54,752 bases of DNA from Winogradskyella sp. (GTDB lineage: Bacteria; Bacteroidota; Bacteroidia; Flavobacteriales; Flavobacteriaceae), in the NCBI GenBank assembly GCA_028383925.1, contig JAOEWO010000014.1, forward strand, positions 1-54,752. The letters are read 5' to 3'. The notes under the pieces were generated by a model. The model made no database searches, was not told the DNA's origin, and saw only the letters and a list, made by a program, of their open reading frames with translations. Below are positions 16,268 to 25,049 of the stretch, one piece after another. The position numbers were made by a program, and so were the translations under genes. Every line of letters begins with the position of its first letter. The stretch's first letter is position 1.

Positions 16268-17578
16268 TTATTTGAGTTCAATTTGTAAAATTTCTTTTGT
16301 GGCTTCGGTTACTTTAAATCTATGATCTGCGCGTTTACCAGCTACCCAAACCACAGTATTATTAGACATCAATAAAAACGTCTGTTCTTTTTCTGGAAGT
16401 GATAATTTTTCGTCTTTTAAATATTTACTAACTTTCTTTTTTCCTGTCATACCTAATGGTTGAAAGCGATCACCTTCTTGCCATACTCTAAACTCTAACG
16501 GAAAACTTAACGTTGCTTTATCTACATAAATTATATGTTTTGACGTCTCATTAATTGAAGATACAACGCTAAAAAATAAATTACCTAAAGGTGTCTCTAC
16601 TGTTTTATCTGTATTTAAAATTTGAATACGCTTTGGAGTTTCTAATGGCTTATCGGTAAGAATTAAATAATCTCTATGTTTTATTAAACGGTGTGTATTT
16701 GATAATACGTATTTACCAGATTGGGCGTCTAACAAATCTACAATATCTTGCCATTGGGTAAAACCAAAGTCATGAAACATGCCAAACAAATAGGCTTTTG
16801 GATTGTTTACTTTTTTAAATTCTGAAACCTTATAACTTACACCAGTATTATCTATAGTAACAATAGCACGTTTTGCAACCGCATTTAAACTTTCTTCTAC
16901 AATATCTGCTGTATCGTTTAGGTTTTCTAGAGTATTTTGAAAACTGTCTAAAAGCTGTGGATTAATAGTTTTTAAAATAGGAACCACCTCGTGGCGCAAC
17001 TTATTTCTTAAATACTTACGAGAAGAATTACTACTATCTTCTCTCCATGTAATGCCATTATCTTTAGCGTAAGCAATTATATTAGCATTAGAAAACGACA
17101 ATAATGGTCTGGCAATGTTATCATTTAAAATGGGAATTCCGGTGAGGCCATTTAAGCCTGTTCCGCGTGTAAAGTTGATTAAAAATGTTTCTAAATTATC
17201 ATCTGCATGATGCGCTGTTAGTACATAATCAAAATGCAACTGTGCTGCCAACTCTGCAAACCAATTGTAGCGCAATTCTCTTGCTGCCATTTGTATTGAA
17301 CGCTTATTTTTATTAGCATAGGCTTGTGTATCAAAATTCTCAATAAAAACTTCAACATCTAATTGCTCTGCAAGTTCTAACACAAAATCTTCGTCTGCAT
17401 TACTTTCTTCACCTCTTAAATTAAAATTACAATGCGCTAAAGCAAAATCAAAGTCTAAACGATGACATAAGTGTGCTAAAACGACACTATCTATACCACC
17501 AGAAATTGCAATGAGAAGTTTACCATTTCTTAAAAAAGGAAGTTGATAATCTATATGATATTTAAATTCTTCTAGCAC
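16268..17578 (-). CDS. tilS: tRNA(Ile)-lysidine synthase
   Basis: 436 residues from a GTG start at 17578. It ligates lysine to C34 of tRNA-Ile(CAU) using ATP, changing codon reading from AUG to AUA; essential in most bacteria. PP-loop motif SGGIDS at about 26-31, followed by LAHCNFNLRGEES, and the TAHHADDNLETFL signature. The C-terminal substrate-binding domain has the family sequence GDRFQPLGMTGKKKVSKYL. A TAACTTTG box at 17590-17583 lies only five bases before the start codon, so if used the message would be nearly leaderless. Confidence 0.96.
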   Translation of the reverse strand: MLEEFKYHIDYQLPFLRNGKLLIAISGGIDSVVLAHLCHRLDFDFALAHCNFNLRGEESNADEDFVLELAEQLDVEVFIENFDTQAYANKNKRSIQMAARELRYNWFAELAAQLHFDYVLTAHHADDNLETFLINFTRGTGLNGLTGIPILNDNIARPLLSFSNANIIAYAKDNGITWREDSSNSSRKYLRNKLRHEVVPILKTINPQLLDSFQNTLENLNDTADIVEESLNAVAKRAIVTIDNTGVSYKVSEFKKVNNPKAYLFGMFHDFGFTQWQDIVDLLDAQSGKYVLSNTHRLIKHRDYLILTDKPLETPKRIQILNTDKTVETPLGNLFFSVVSSINETSKHIIYVDKATLSFPLEFRVWQEGDRFQPLGMTGKKKVSKYLKDEKLSLPEKEQTFLLMSNNTVVWVAGKRADHRFKVTEATKEILQIELK

Positions 17579-17672
17579 TAATCAAAGTTATATAATTTAT
17601 TCTGACCCGTATAGGTAGAAAGGTGCAAAATCAAAAAAATAATACTTTGATTTTAAACCTTGCAACCTCCTA

Positions 17673-18965
17673 TCACCCTTCTAACACCTCGCGCATGGCC
17701 TTGGCTTTAACCAAACATTCTTCGTATTCTTTTAAAGGTTCACTTTTTGACGTGATTGCACTACCAACAGAGTATGAAACATACTTCTTAGTAGCGTTGT
17801 ACAAAATACTTCTAATAATTACATTAAAATCGAAATCTCCATTGGGCTTAAAATAGCCAACCGAACCAGAATAGATACCGCGTTTTGTAGCTTCTAAATC
17901 TTCAATAATTTGCATTGCAGATATTTTGGGTGCCCCTGTCATACTTCCCATTGGAAATGTTGTCTTTAAAACATCAACAACATTAACGTCTGTTTTTACT
18001 TTAGAACTTACCGTTGAAATCATTTGGTGCACTTGTAAAAACGAATAAACCTTACAGAGTTCATCTACCTTTACACTACCTTTTTGTGCTGTGTGCGACA
18101 AATCATTACGTACCAAATCAACAATCATTATATTTTCGCTGCGCTCCTTTTCATCGTTACTTAAATCTTCAGCTAATTTTAAATCCGCTATCGGATCTGC
18201 AGACCGCTTTGCTGTACCTTTTATAGGCTGTGATATTACCGTTTCACCATCTTTTTTAATGTAACGCTCTGGTGATGCAGATAACACAAACTTATCATCC
18301 GTTTTTAAAAATGTTGCAAACGGTGGTTTTGAAATTTTATTTAGTTTTTGAAACGTATCTAACGGATTAATCTCACAATGTTCAGCATAAAATTCTTGAC
18401 AAAAATTAGCTTCATAAATATCACCTCTCTGAATGTGAGTTAACATTGTTGTTACTTTTTTAAAATAGTCGTCTTTAGAAATTCTTAGTTTTACTTTTAT
18501 TGGATTAAGCGCTTTTTTGGTATTCAGCGCTTTACAATTTTTAATCGCTATAAGATCGTTATCAATCTCATCATCAACCATTTTTAAATATTTAATTTCA
18601 ACAGTATTGTCTTTAAACAAAAACAATTTTTTAGGTTGAAAAAAATACAAATCGGCGAATGCTAAAGCATCAAAATTTTTAGATTCTAATGGTTCGATCG
18701 TATTTTTTAAATCGTAGGTTAGATATCCAAAAATCCAATCGTTTGTTGATTTTTGGTAGTCTTTGAGCCGTTCAAAAGCGTCAAAATAATCTGTTTTAAC
18801 CGCTGTAAATGCATCGGCGGCTAATACCGCATCATAGTTGCTATACGTGCTGTTATGGTTATTAGAATCTAGCCACACCACATCACTAAATTGCTGACTC
18901 CAAAGTAGCAGTTGTGCTTTAAAATTGTCTAAATGTTTTGGATGATGCTTTACGGTTGTTCTCAA
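17673..18965 (-). CDS. pabB: aminodeoxychorismate synthase component I (anthranilate synthase-like)
   Basis: 430 residues from a TTG start at 18965. It makes 4-amino-4-deoxychorismate from chorismate for folate synthesis, with a glutaminase partner not present in the window. Chorismate-binding domain signs: GDIYEANFCQEF, SPERYIKK, SQPIKGTAKR (Lys about 249), SENIMIVDLVRNDL, FPMGSMTGAPKISAM and YSGSVGY. PIKGT, with Lys in place of the Ala of TrpE, is the PabB signature. The N-terminal half is short and lacks the tryptophan-binding LLES motif, so TrpE is unlikely. Confidence 0.93.
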   Translation of the reverse strand: MRTTVKHHPKHLDNFKAQLLLWSQQFSDVVWLDSNNHNSTYSNYDAVLAADAFTAVKTDYFDAFERLKDYQKSTNDWIFGYLTYDLKNTIEPLESKNFDALAFADLYFFQPKKLFLFKDNTVEIKYLKMVDDEIDNDLIAIKNCKALNTKKALNPIKVKLRISKDDYFKKVTTMLTHIQRGDIYEANFCQEFYAEHCEINPLDTFQKLNKISKPPFATFLKTDDKFVLSASPERYIKKDGETVISQPIKGTAKRSADPIADLKLAEDLSNDEKERSENIMIVDLVRNDLSHTAQKGSVKVDELCKVYSFLQVHQMISTVSSKVKTDVNVVDVLKTTFPMGSMTGAPKISAMQIIEDLEATKRGIYSGSVGYFKPNGDFDFNVIIRSILYNATKKYVSYSVGSAITSKSEPLKEYEECLVKAKAMREVLEG

Positions 18966-19043
18966 TAGAAAATATAATACGCGTAAAAATAATAAGAATA
19001 CTTTTTAATACCTTCGAATTTATATATTTCTGAAAACAAAAAA

Positions 19044-19934
19044 ATGAACAGTCTTAGTAATCACTTACTTCAAGTAAAAATTAAATTTACAGGTGCAGAA
19101 CTCTGCGCTATAAATGCAATAAAAAGCAACACCGAATTTATATGGCAAGCCAATGCTGATATTTGGGGCAGTCACGCCCCTAATCTATTTCCTATAATCG
19201 GATCTATGAAAGATGATAGCTACATCTATAATGGAAAAACATACCACATGATAAAACACGGCTTCGCTAGAGCCAACGAAAATTTTGAAATTACAAAATC
19301 ATCTGAAACCGAAATTAAATTCCGCTTAAATTCTAACGACACACTACATAAGATGTATCCGTTTTTATTTCAATTTGATATAGACTATACGCTAAAAGAG
19401 AATGTTTTAACCGTTAATCATACGGTCTTTAATAAAGATTCAAACACGATGTATTTTTCTGTTGGTGGTCATCCAGCGTTTAACTGCCCTTTATATAAAG
19501 ATGAAACCTATACCGATTATAATCTAGAGTTTGAAAAGCCAGAAACAAGCCAATCTTACTTATTAAACATGACATCTGGTTTGGTAACCGACCAAAAAAT
19601 ATCTGTTTTTACAGAAGGTCATAAAATACCGCTTCACAAAAACTTATTTAACAATGATGCCCTTATTTTTAAAGACTTAAAGTCGCGTAAAGTAACGCTA
19701 AATCATAAAAGCAAAGGCCCTGTTTTATCCGTATCGTTTAACGATTTTCCGTTTTTAGGGATTTGGGCAAAACCAAATGCACCCTACGTTTGTATAGAGC
19801 CTTGGTTGGGTATTGCGGACTCAGAAACGACCAACCAAAACATTGAAGAAAAGGAAGGTATTATTGCCCTAAATGCTGGTGAAACATTTAGTGCGAGCTA
19901 TAACATAGAAATAGACCATAGGCATTTAGTGTAA
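19044..19934 (+). CDS. aldose 1-epimerase family protein
   Basis: 296 residues with the galactose-mutarotase beta-sandwich pattern: SHAPNLFPIIGSMKDD near the start, YHMIKHGFAR (His about 76), FSVGGHPAFNCP (His about 148-152) and a C-terminal IEPWLGIAD with the acidic catalytic residue. This is the YeaD/LacX-like branch, which may act on hexose-6-phosphates or free aldoses. No signal peptide. It is the first of two plus-strand genes; the helicase starts 40 nt after it. Confidence 0.9.
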   Translation: MNSLSNHLLQVKIKFTGAELCAINAIKSNTEFIWQANADIWGSHAPNLFPIIGSMKDDSYIYNGKTYHMIKHGFARANENFEITKSSETEIKFRLNSNDTLHKMYPFLFQFDIDYTLKENVLTVNHTVFNKDSNTMYFSVGGHPAFNCPLYKDETYTDYNLEFEKPETSQSYLLNMTSGLVTDQKISVFTEGHKIPLHKNLFNNDALIFKDLKSRKVTLNHKSKGPVLSVSFNDFPFLGIWAKPNAPYVCIEPWLGIADSETTNQNIEEKEGIIALNAGETFSASYNIEIDHRHLV

Positions 19935-19974
19935 GTCCATTATAAATAGTAGCTTTGCAGCAAAATTAAACGAC

Positions 19975-21327
19975 GTGACTTTTAACGAATTAAACTTATT
20001 CACTCCTTTATATAACGCATTAGACGATTTAGGCTTTACCACACCTACGCCAATACAAGCAGAGTCTTTTAGCGTTGTAGCTTCTGGTAAAGATGTGGTT
20101 GGTATTGCACAAACCGGTACTGGTAAAACCTTTGCCTATATGCTACCTATTTTAAGGAATTTGAGCTATTCTAAACAAGATAATCCTAGAGTTTTGATTT
20201 TAGTACCTACACGAGAATTAGTTGTACAGGTGGTAAGTGAAATTGAAAAGCTCTCTAAATACATTAATAATCGTGTGCTAGGTGTATATGGTGGCACCAA
20301 TATTAATACACAAAAACAAGCCGTAGCACAAGGGCAAGATATTATTGTAGCCACACCAGGCCGTTTGTACGATTTGGCGGTGAGCCGAGTTTTACAGCTA
20401 AAATCTATACAGAAATTAGTAATAGATGAAGTTGATGTAATGTTAGATTTAGGGTTTAGACATCAGCTCTTAAATATATTTGATATACTCCCAGAACGTC
20501 GTCAAAACATTATGTTTTCTGCAACGATGACTAAAGATGTTGATGATTTAATTACCGACTTTTTTATTAGTCCTAAAAAAATAGCAATTGCTGTATCTGG
20601 TACACCTTTAGAAAATATTAAGCAAGAACGTTATAATGTCCCTAACTTTTATACAAAAGTTAATTTACTTGAGCACTTGCTTAGTGATAAAGAAACGTTT
20701 TCTAAAGTTCTTATTTTTGTAGCCTACAAACGTATGGCAGATCGCTTATTTGATAAGTTAGAAGAATTAATACCTGGTCAATCTTGTGTTATTCATTCTA
20801 ATAAAACACAAAATTATAGGCTTAGAAGTATAGAGCAATTTAGAGCAGGTGAAAACAGATTACTTATAGCTACAGATGTTATGGCACGTGGTTTAGATAT
20901 TGAAGGCATTTCTCATGTAATTAATTTTGACACCCCTGATTATCCGGAAAATTATATGCACAGAATTGGTAGAACTGGTCGTGCAGAAAAAGAAGGCCAT
21001 ACCCTATTATTTAGTACCGAAAAAGAACAAGAAGGAAGAGAAAGTCTTGAAGCACTCATGAAAATGAATATTACAACTTTAGAAATACCTGAAGGTGTAG
21101 AGATTTCGGCAGAACTTATTGATGAAGAACGTGACGAAATTAAAGAACGTTATAACCCAATTAAACGACGCGATGAAGATGCGCCAGGACCTGCATTTCA
21201 CGAAAAATCTGAAAAGAACTCTAAAGAAAACTTAGGTGGTTCTTATAAATTTAAAATTGCTGCTAAATATAAAAAGCCAAAAACCCGTGGTGATAAAAAT
21301 TATAACAAGCGTAATAAAAAGAAATAA
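19975..21327 (+). CDS. DEAD/DEAH-type RNA helicase with DEVD box
   Basis: 450 residues from a GTG start at 19975. Q motif FTTPTPIQAE, motif I AQTGTGKT (45-52), Ia VPTRELVVQ, Ib GGTNINTQ and TPGR, motif II DEVD (151-154), motif III SAT, then RecA-like domain 2 with ATDVMARGLDIEG and motif VI HRIGRTGRAE. A basic C-terminal tail (about 380-450, many Lys/Arg/Gly) should bind RNA. RhlE-like helicases in cold-living flavobacteria help unfold mRNA and rRNA. The box reads DEVD rather than DEAD, an allowed DExD form. A strong terminator follows. Confidence 0.93.
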   Translation: MTFNELNLFTPLYNALDDLGFTTPTPIQAESFSVVASGKDVVGIAQTGTGKTFAYMLPILRNLSYSKQDNPRVLILVPTRELVVQVVSEIEKLSKYINNRVLGVYGGTNINTQKQAVAQGQDIIVATPGRLYDLAVSRVLQLKSIQKLVIDEVDVMLDLGFRHQLLNIFDILPERRQNIMFSATMTKDVDDLITDFFISPKKIAIAVSGTPLENIKQERYNVPNFYTKVNLLEHLLSDKETFSKVLIFVAYKRMADRLFDKLEELIPGQSCVIHSNKTQNYRLRSIEQFRAGENRLLIATDVMARGLDIEGISHVINFDTPDYPENYMHRIGRTGRAEKEGHTLLFSTEKEQEGRESLEALMKMNITTLEIPEGVEISAELIDEERDEIKERYNPIKRRDEDAPGPAFHEKSEKNSKENLGGSYKFKIAAKYKKPKTRGDKNYNKRNKKK

Positions 21328-21344
21328 ATTTTATTTATAAATCT

Positions 21345-21374
21345 AAAAAACCTCTTCAATTGAAGAGGTTTTTT
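21345..21374. terminator. bidirectional terminator after helicase
   Basis: AAAAAACCTCTTCAA / TTGAAGAGGTTTTTT, a perfect 15-bp inverted repeat with no unpaired centre (21345-21374). A-run on the left and T-run on the right make it work both ways, for the helicase and for the converging MscS-type gene. Confidence 0.9.
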
Positions 21375-21439
21375 AGGTACCAAGTGCATCAAGGATCACA
21401 TTTTATAACAAAATAAAATCTATAGCCCTAACCCTATAG

Positions 21440-22267
21440 TTAATCCTGTATTTGCACTTGGTTTTCTACTAATTCATTTATTGGTACTATTAAATTACCA
21501 CTATTACTTTTTAATATTACAGATATGTTTTCTACCGCTTCTACCGTGTAATGTTCATTTTGAAAATAAATACGTTGTCCTACTTCAAATGTTTTACGTG
21601 CATAAAACCCTTTAAGCAATTTACCCACAATCTCTCTTGCACCTAAACCAAAGGCTATTGCAAATGCTAGAAGAAATGCAGCAATAATCATATTAATATT
21701 ATTTGTAATAATCTCTGTATCTATACCTGCTTGATTTAATGCTGTTATAGAAATAAAGGTTAGCATTAAGAAAAATACAACCTGACTAATCATTTTACCA
21801 CCAGAAAGGTCCATAGATTCAAATAAAGATTTTAAACCATTCTTTACAAAGTTGGCAAACAAGAGCCCTACAATAAATATAATTAATGCTGAAAATAATT
21901 TTGGTAAATAAGAGAGTAAATCACTAATTTGATTGGTAATAATATCTAACCCCATAATATCTGATGCCGTTACAAACAGTATCATATACATAAGGTATTT
22001 AACTAGTTTTGAAACCACTATTATAGTGTCAAATTCAAGTTTTTTACCTTCTATAATTTCAATTTCATTTAACTTTTCGTCTAATTTATTAGCCTTAGCT
22101 AGTTTTAATACCTTCTTTATAACCTTAACAACTAATTTTGTGATTAACCATCCTATGATTAGTACTATAAAAGCACCGATTATATTAGGAAATATCTTAG
22201 TTATTTCTAACCAAATGTTGGTTAATGATTTTAAGGCGACATCGGAGAATTCACTCACTTTTTCCAT
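21440..22267 (-). CDS. mechanosensitive ion channel family protein (MscS-like)
   Basis: 275 residues. A membrane part holds four hydrophobic helices of the conserved TM-helix repeat (about 25-45, 85-105, 120-145, 160-185), then the pore-lining segment INMIIAAFLLAFAIAFGLGAREIVGKLL, broken here across about 192-220. It ends with a short beta domain (GQRIYFQNEHYTVEAVENISVILKS region, about 232-258). The cytoplasmic vestibule domain is shorter than in MscS proper, as is usual in the small YnaI-like forms of Bacteroidota. It likely releases solutes on hypo-osmotic shock. The 57-codon gene and sigma gene lie 33 nt upstream on the same strand, so all three may be one transcript. Confidence 0.87.
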   Translation of the reverse strand: MEKVSEFSDVALKSLTNIWLEITKIFPNIIGAFIVLIIGWLITKLVVKVIKKVLKLAKANKLDEKLNEIEIIEGKKLEFDTIIVVSKLVKYLMYMILFVTASDIMGLDIITNQISDLLSYLPKLFSALIIFIVGLLFANFVKNGLKSLFESMDLSGGKMISQVVFFLMLTFISITALNQAGIDTEIITNNINMIIAAFLLAFAIAFGLGAREIVGKLLKGFYARKTFEVGQRIYFQNEHYTVEAVENISVILKSNSGNLIVPINELVENQVQIQD

Positions 22268-22300
22268 ACTTATTACTTGTTTGTTAGGGTTAATTAAGTA

Positions 22301-22474
22301 TTATTTTTTTCTTTTTTCACTTATAGTATTAATGATATAACCAAGGTTATAAGAAAATAACTCGGCCAATTCCATGAGTAATTTAGCCATGGCTATATCG
22401 TGCATAACTTTACCTTTTAGCTCTGGCGGAACTTCCTTTAAAGGTTGGTTTATATGTTTAAATGGATTATCCAT
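22301..22474 (-). CDS. small conserved protein overlapping the ECF sigma gene
   Basis: 57 residues from the ATG at 22474 to TAA at 22301, too short for most gene lists. It starts MDNPFKHINQPLKEVPPELK, continues with a helix KVMHDIAMAKLLMELAELF, and ends in a basic EKRKK tail. The start overlaps the last eight bases of the sigma-factor gene, a layout that usually means coupled translation. No Cys/His anti-sigma zinc motif and no clear membrane helix. Its position is where an anti-sigma factor often sits, so a sigma-binding role is a reasonable guess only. Composition agrees with real coding sequence. Confidence 0.7.
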   Translation of the reverse strand: MDNPFKHINQPLKEVPPELKGKVMHDIAMAKLLMELAELFSYNLGYIINTISEKRKK

Positions 22475-23045
22475 TGCTACTATAATTATTGTACTTCTGT
22501 ACCAGTTTTTCTTTTGCTCTTTTTATACGCATTTTTACGGCGCTTTCACCAATATCTAAAGCCTCTGATAACTCTTTAATAGATAAATTATCTTGATATT
22601 TTAGTAACAATATCATTTTTTCGTCTGGCGAAATCAAGTCCATAACTTTCTTAAGCTGCTCAACTCTCATGTTCTGAAATTCTTGAGTAGAGTCTATATT
22701 TTCGCCTATATTCTCAATACTATCAGAACTTATCGATTTTTTTTCAATCTTTTTTGCCGTATCACGCGTTACATAATTTACGCAATGGTTATAAGTAAAT
22801 GCGTACAACCATGTTGAAAATTTTGATGTGCCTTTAAAACTAGCCAATTTAACAAACACTCTTAAAAATACATCTTGAGTTAAATCTTTAGCTTCATCTG
22901 CACCATTCGCAAAACCATAACATTTGTTGTAAACCATAGAAGCGTACCTATCGTATAAAACCTCAAACATTAACGTATCGTTAGTTTTTACAATAGCTTC
23001 TACTAGCATTTCATCTGTGAGGGTATGAACAGCTTTGGTTATCAA
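22467..23045 (-). CDS. ECF RNA polymerase sigma factor (sigma-70 family)
   Basis: 192 residues. Region 2 at about 25-95: FEVLYDRYASMVYNKCYGF, DLTQDVFLRVF, FSTWLYAFTYNHCVNYV. Region 4 at about 130-185: LISPDEKMILLLKYQDNLS, then the helix-turn-helix ELSEALDIGESAVKMRIKRAK. A linker of about 35 residues joins them. No classic anti-sigma factor is adjacent; the overlapping 57-codon gene is the only candidate partner. A TTG-N20-TATTTTTG promoter and a palindrome lie about 70-110 bp upstream, so the gene is probably read by the housekeeping polymerase and repressed at the start site. Confidence 0.95.
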   Translation of the reverse strand: MITKAVHTLTDEMLVEAIVKTNDTLMFEVLYDRYASMVYNKCYGFANGADEAKDLTQDVFLRVFVKLASFKGTSKFSTWLYAFTYNHCVNYVTRDTAKKIEKKSISSDSIENIGENIDSTQEFQNMRVEQLKKVMDLISPDEKMILLLKYQDNLSIKELSEALDIGESAVKMRIKRAKEKLVQKYNNYSSNG

Positions 23046-23111
23046 TTTGTCTTTTAATTCGTTTTAAAATGGTTAATCATTATTAAGACACCTAAATATT
23101 AAAGAAGTCAC

Positions 23112-23157
23112 ATGTTGGCAACATTTCAAAAATAATGCAAGTAATAATTAGATACAA
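23112..23157 (-). promoter_or_regulatory. promoter of sigma-factor gene with palindrome at the start site
   Basis: On the minus strand TTG (23157-23155), a 20-bp spacer and TATTTTTG (23134-23127) fit the Bacteroidota consensus exactly. The predicted start, about 23120, falls inside ATGTTGGCAACAT (23112-23124), a 6-1-6 palindrome, which would suit a repressor site. The leader to the start codon is about 75 nt. Confidence 0.6.
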
Positions 23158-23294
23158 TAGTGAATACAGACTTAGTAATCAGACTATTAAAAGACCAAAT
23201 TAGAAGAAGTTAAACAATAAAAACACAACCAGCGTTAAGCCGTTTATTTTAACGACTAAGTGACTATTTTTCTTAAATAAAAGGGTGTTTAACG

Positions 23295-23699
23295 CTATTT
23301 TTTAGAAGCATCTTCTATATCACTGAGATGGAGTTGTAATGCTCTAGCAGATATTTGTATTTCCCAAATTAAAAACAACAAAGACAGAATAAGTAACACC
23401 AAACCTATACCAAATGCCCATGCTGCAATGGTGGCATACCCCACATAAATTAAAAACATAGTAAGCACACAAAACAATAAGCTTGTAATACCTGAAATTT
23501 GCATATATCGTGTAAGCCTAACGCGTAACTTTAAGTTATCTATTTGCTTGAGTATAGTAGCATCTTGCGCTTTAATGTATGTATCTCGCAGATTACGAAT
23601 TATGGCTGCATACGCTAAAAACCGATTTGTATACGCTAACATAATTAAAGATATTGCTGAAAATAAAAGTGCAGGTGTTGTTAGTGTTAATGCTTCCAT
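23295..23699 (-). CDS. DUF2721 domain-containing membrane protein
   Basis: 134 residues with three hydrophobic helices (about 8-25, 70-90, 93-115). The DUF2721 pattern is visible: TTPALLFSAISLIMLAYTNR at the N-terminus, then NRFLAYAAIIRNLRD, a charged helix and the paired helices with short loops. The family has no assigned function and is common as a stand-alone gene in Bacteroidota and Proteobacteria. The surrounding intergenic spaces (249 and 90 bp) suggest its own transcript. Confidence 0.85.
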   Translation of the reverse strand: MEALTLTTPALLFSAISLIMLAYTNRFLAYAAIIRNLRDTYIKAQDATILKQIDNLKLRVRLTRYMQISGITSLLFCVLTMFLIYVGYATIAAWAFGIGLVLLILSLLFLIWEIQISARALQLHLSDIEDASKK

Positions 23700-23742
23700 A
23701 CTATAGTTTCTGCAAAATTACTGAATAAAACTACTTTGTATA

Positions 23743-23772
23743 AAAAAAGCGAACTTTTTCAAGTCCGCTTTT
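23743..23772 (-). terminator. intrinsic terminator of esterase/MotA operon
   Basis: On the minus strand AAGCGGACTT, loop GAAA, AAGTTCGCTT, then a run of seven T (plus-strand 23742-23748). It lies about 18 nt after the stop codon of the 23790-25034 gene. Confidence 0.85.
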
Positions 23773-23789
23773 ATGAATTATTGCTTTAA

Positions 23790-25034
23790 TCACTCTTTTA
23801 AAGCGTCTAGTTTCTCCTTATGAAATTTACTTTTAGATATTTCAAAAGCGTTTTCAAGAAATTGAATTGCTTTTTTATTATCCTTCTTAGCTATGTAATA
23901 ATCTGACATCGCATCGTAAACATTTGCACTTTTGGGATAATACTTTAATGCCATATCAAAAAATAACAATGCTTTTTCTGGCTGTTCCATCTGTAAATTC
24001 ATATAACCATAGCCAACAAATAATTCTTCTACCATCGGAGGTACACTATAACCAAAATGCTCTTTATAAATAGTTTCTTGATTATTTAATAACATACGTA
24101 TATCATCTAAAGATGTTTCTGGATTATTATATGTCTGTGGAGATTTAAACTGATACCATTTAAATAATGAGACCAGTCCATCTCTGATGGCGGGCAGAGG
24201 TACTGTTCCGTGTAAATCTTCAGGGTACACCTTCCAATTAAAGTTTAAACCGTTATGCTTTTTAGTGGATGCTGCTAAGTTGCAAAACTCAAGAATAGAA
24301 CGAGAAAATAAGGTAAATTCTGACTCATCTTGCTCTAAATTATCTATGGTAATCGTCTCATCTGACATATGCAATTGCTCGGCTGCTAAAGCGATGAACA
24401 AGCGCTTTCCTTTTAAAGATTTACTTTTTAGCTCTGTCTTAGCTTGCTTTAATAGCTTTTGATCGTCCCAATCTAAACTTGGATCTATTACAATGTAGTT
24501 TTTAAATACATGCGAATGGTTCAACAACATATTTGTTGTAAATAGCCCTGCATAAGAGTGCCCTATTAAAGTTCTAAAACTTGTTGTTGGATAGTTTTGA
24601 TCTATTGTTGGAATTAATTCGTTTTCTAGAAAACTAGTAAACAGATCTGCTCCCCCAGTTTTATAATTAAAACTACTACCTCTTCTAGTGTCAACCTTAG
24701 AAGTCGTTAAATCTAAAGTTCTATTTGTTCTATTAGAAATACCAACCAAAATCATGTGCGGCAAATAATGTCCCCAATAATTATTGTAAACAACTTCCAA
24801 GTTTTCCTTTAATGAAAAACCATCTAAAAGATAAACAACAGGATATTTTGCATCACTTTTTGGATTGTAATTGTCTGGAAGTTTCACCCAATAATGACGA
24901 TAACTATCTAAGTTTTTTGAATATATACTATCTCTAATTTCTGCTTGTTGCAGTTCTACTTGAATAGTCTGTGCATTAACCGCAAAACAAAAAGTCAGCA
25001 GTAATACAAAACTAAATTGAATCGTTTCTTTCAT
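23790..25034 (-). CDS. esterase-like alpha/beta hydrolase with C-terminal TPR repeats
   Basis: 414 residues with signal peptide MKETIQFSFVLLLTFCFAVNA. The esterase-D/Fes-type domain (about 22-290) has YPVVYLLDGFS, nucleophile elbow LIGHSYAGLFTT, an acidic residue in IDPSLDWDD and His in YPEDLHGTVP. After about 310 it has TPR-like helices (YMNLQMEQPEKALLFFDMAL, NVYDAMSDYYIAKKDNKKAI). Such proteins hydrolyse periplasmic esters, some of them siderophore lactones, but the substrate here cannot be told. It follows the MotA/TolQ gene by 15 nt, so the two are co-transcribed. Confidence 0.88.
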   Translation of the reverse strand: MKETIQFSFVLLLTFCFAVNAQTIQVELQQAEIRDSIYSKNLDSYRHYWVKLPDNYNPKSDAKYPVVYLLDGFSLKENLEVVYNNYWGHYLPHMILVGISNRTNRTLDLTTSKVDTRRGSSFNYKTGGADLFTSFLENELIPTIDQNYPTTSFRTLIGHSYAGLFTTNMLLNHSHVFKNYIVIDPSLDWDDQKLLKQAKTELKSKSLKGKRLFIALAAEQLHMSDETITIDNLEQDESEFTLFSRSILEFCNLAASTKKHNGLNFNWKVYPEDLHGTVPLPAIRDGLVSLFKWYQFKSPQTYNNPETSLDDIRMLLNNQETIYKEHFGYSVPPMVEELFVGYGYMNLQMEQPEKALLFFDMALKYYPKSANVYDAMSDYYIAKKDNKKAIQFLENAFEISKSKFHKEKLDALKE

Positions 25035-25049
25035 CTTTTAAAGGCAAAA

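Noticed and set aside
17673..18965. TrpE (anthranilate synthase component I)
   Set aside because: PIKGT rather than PIAGT, a short N-terminal half and no adjacent trp genes favour PabB.
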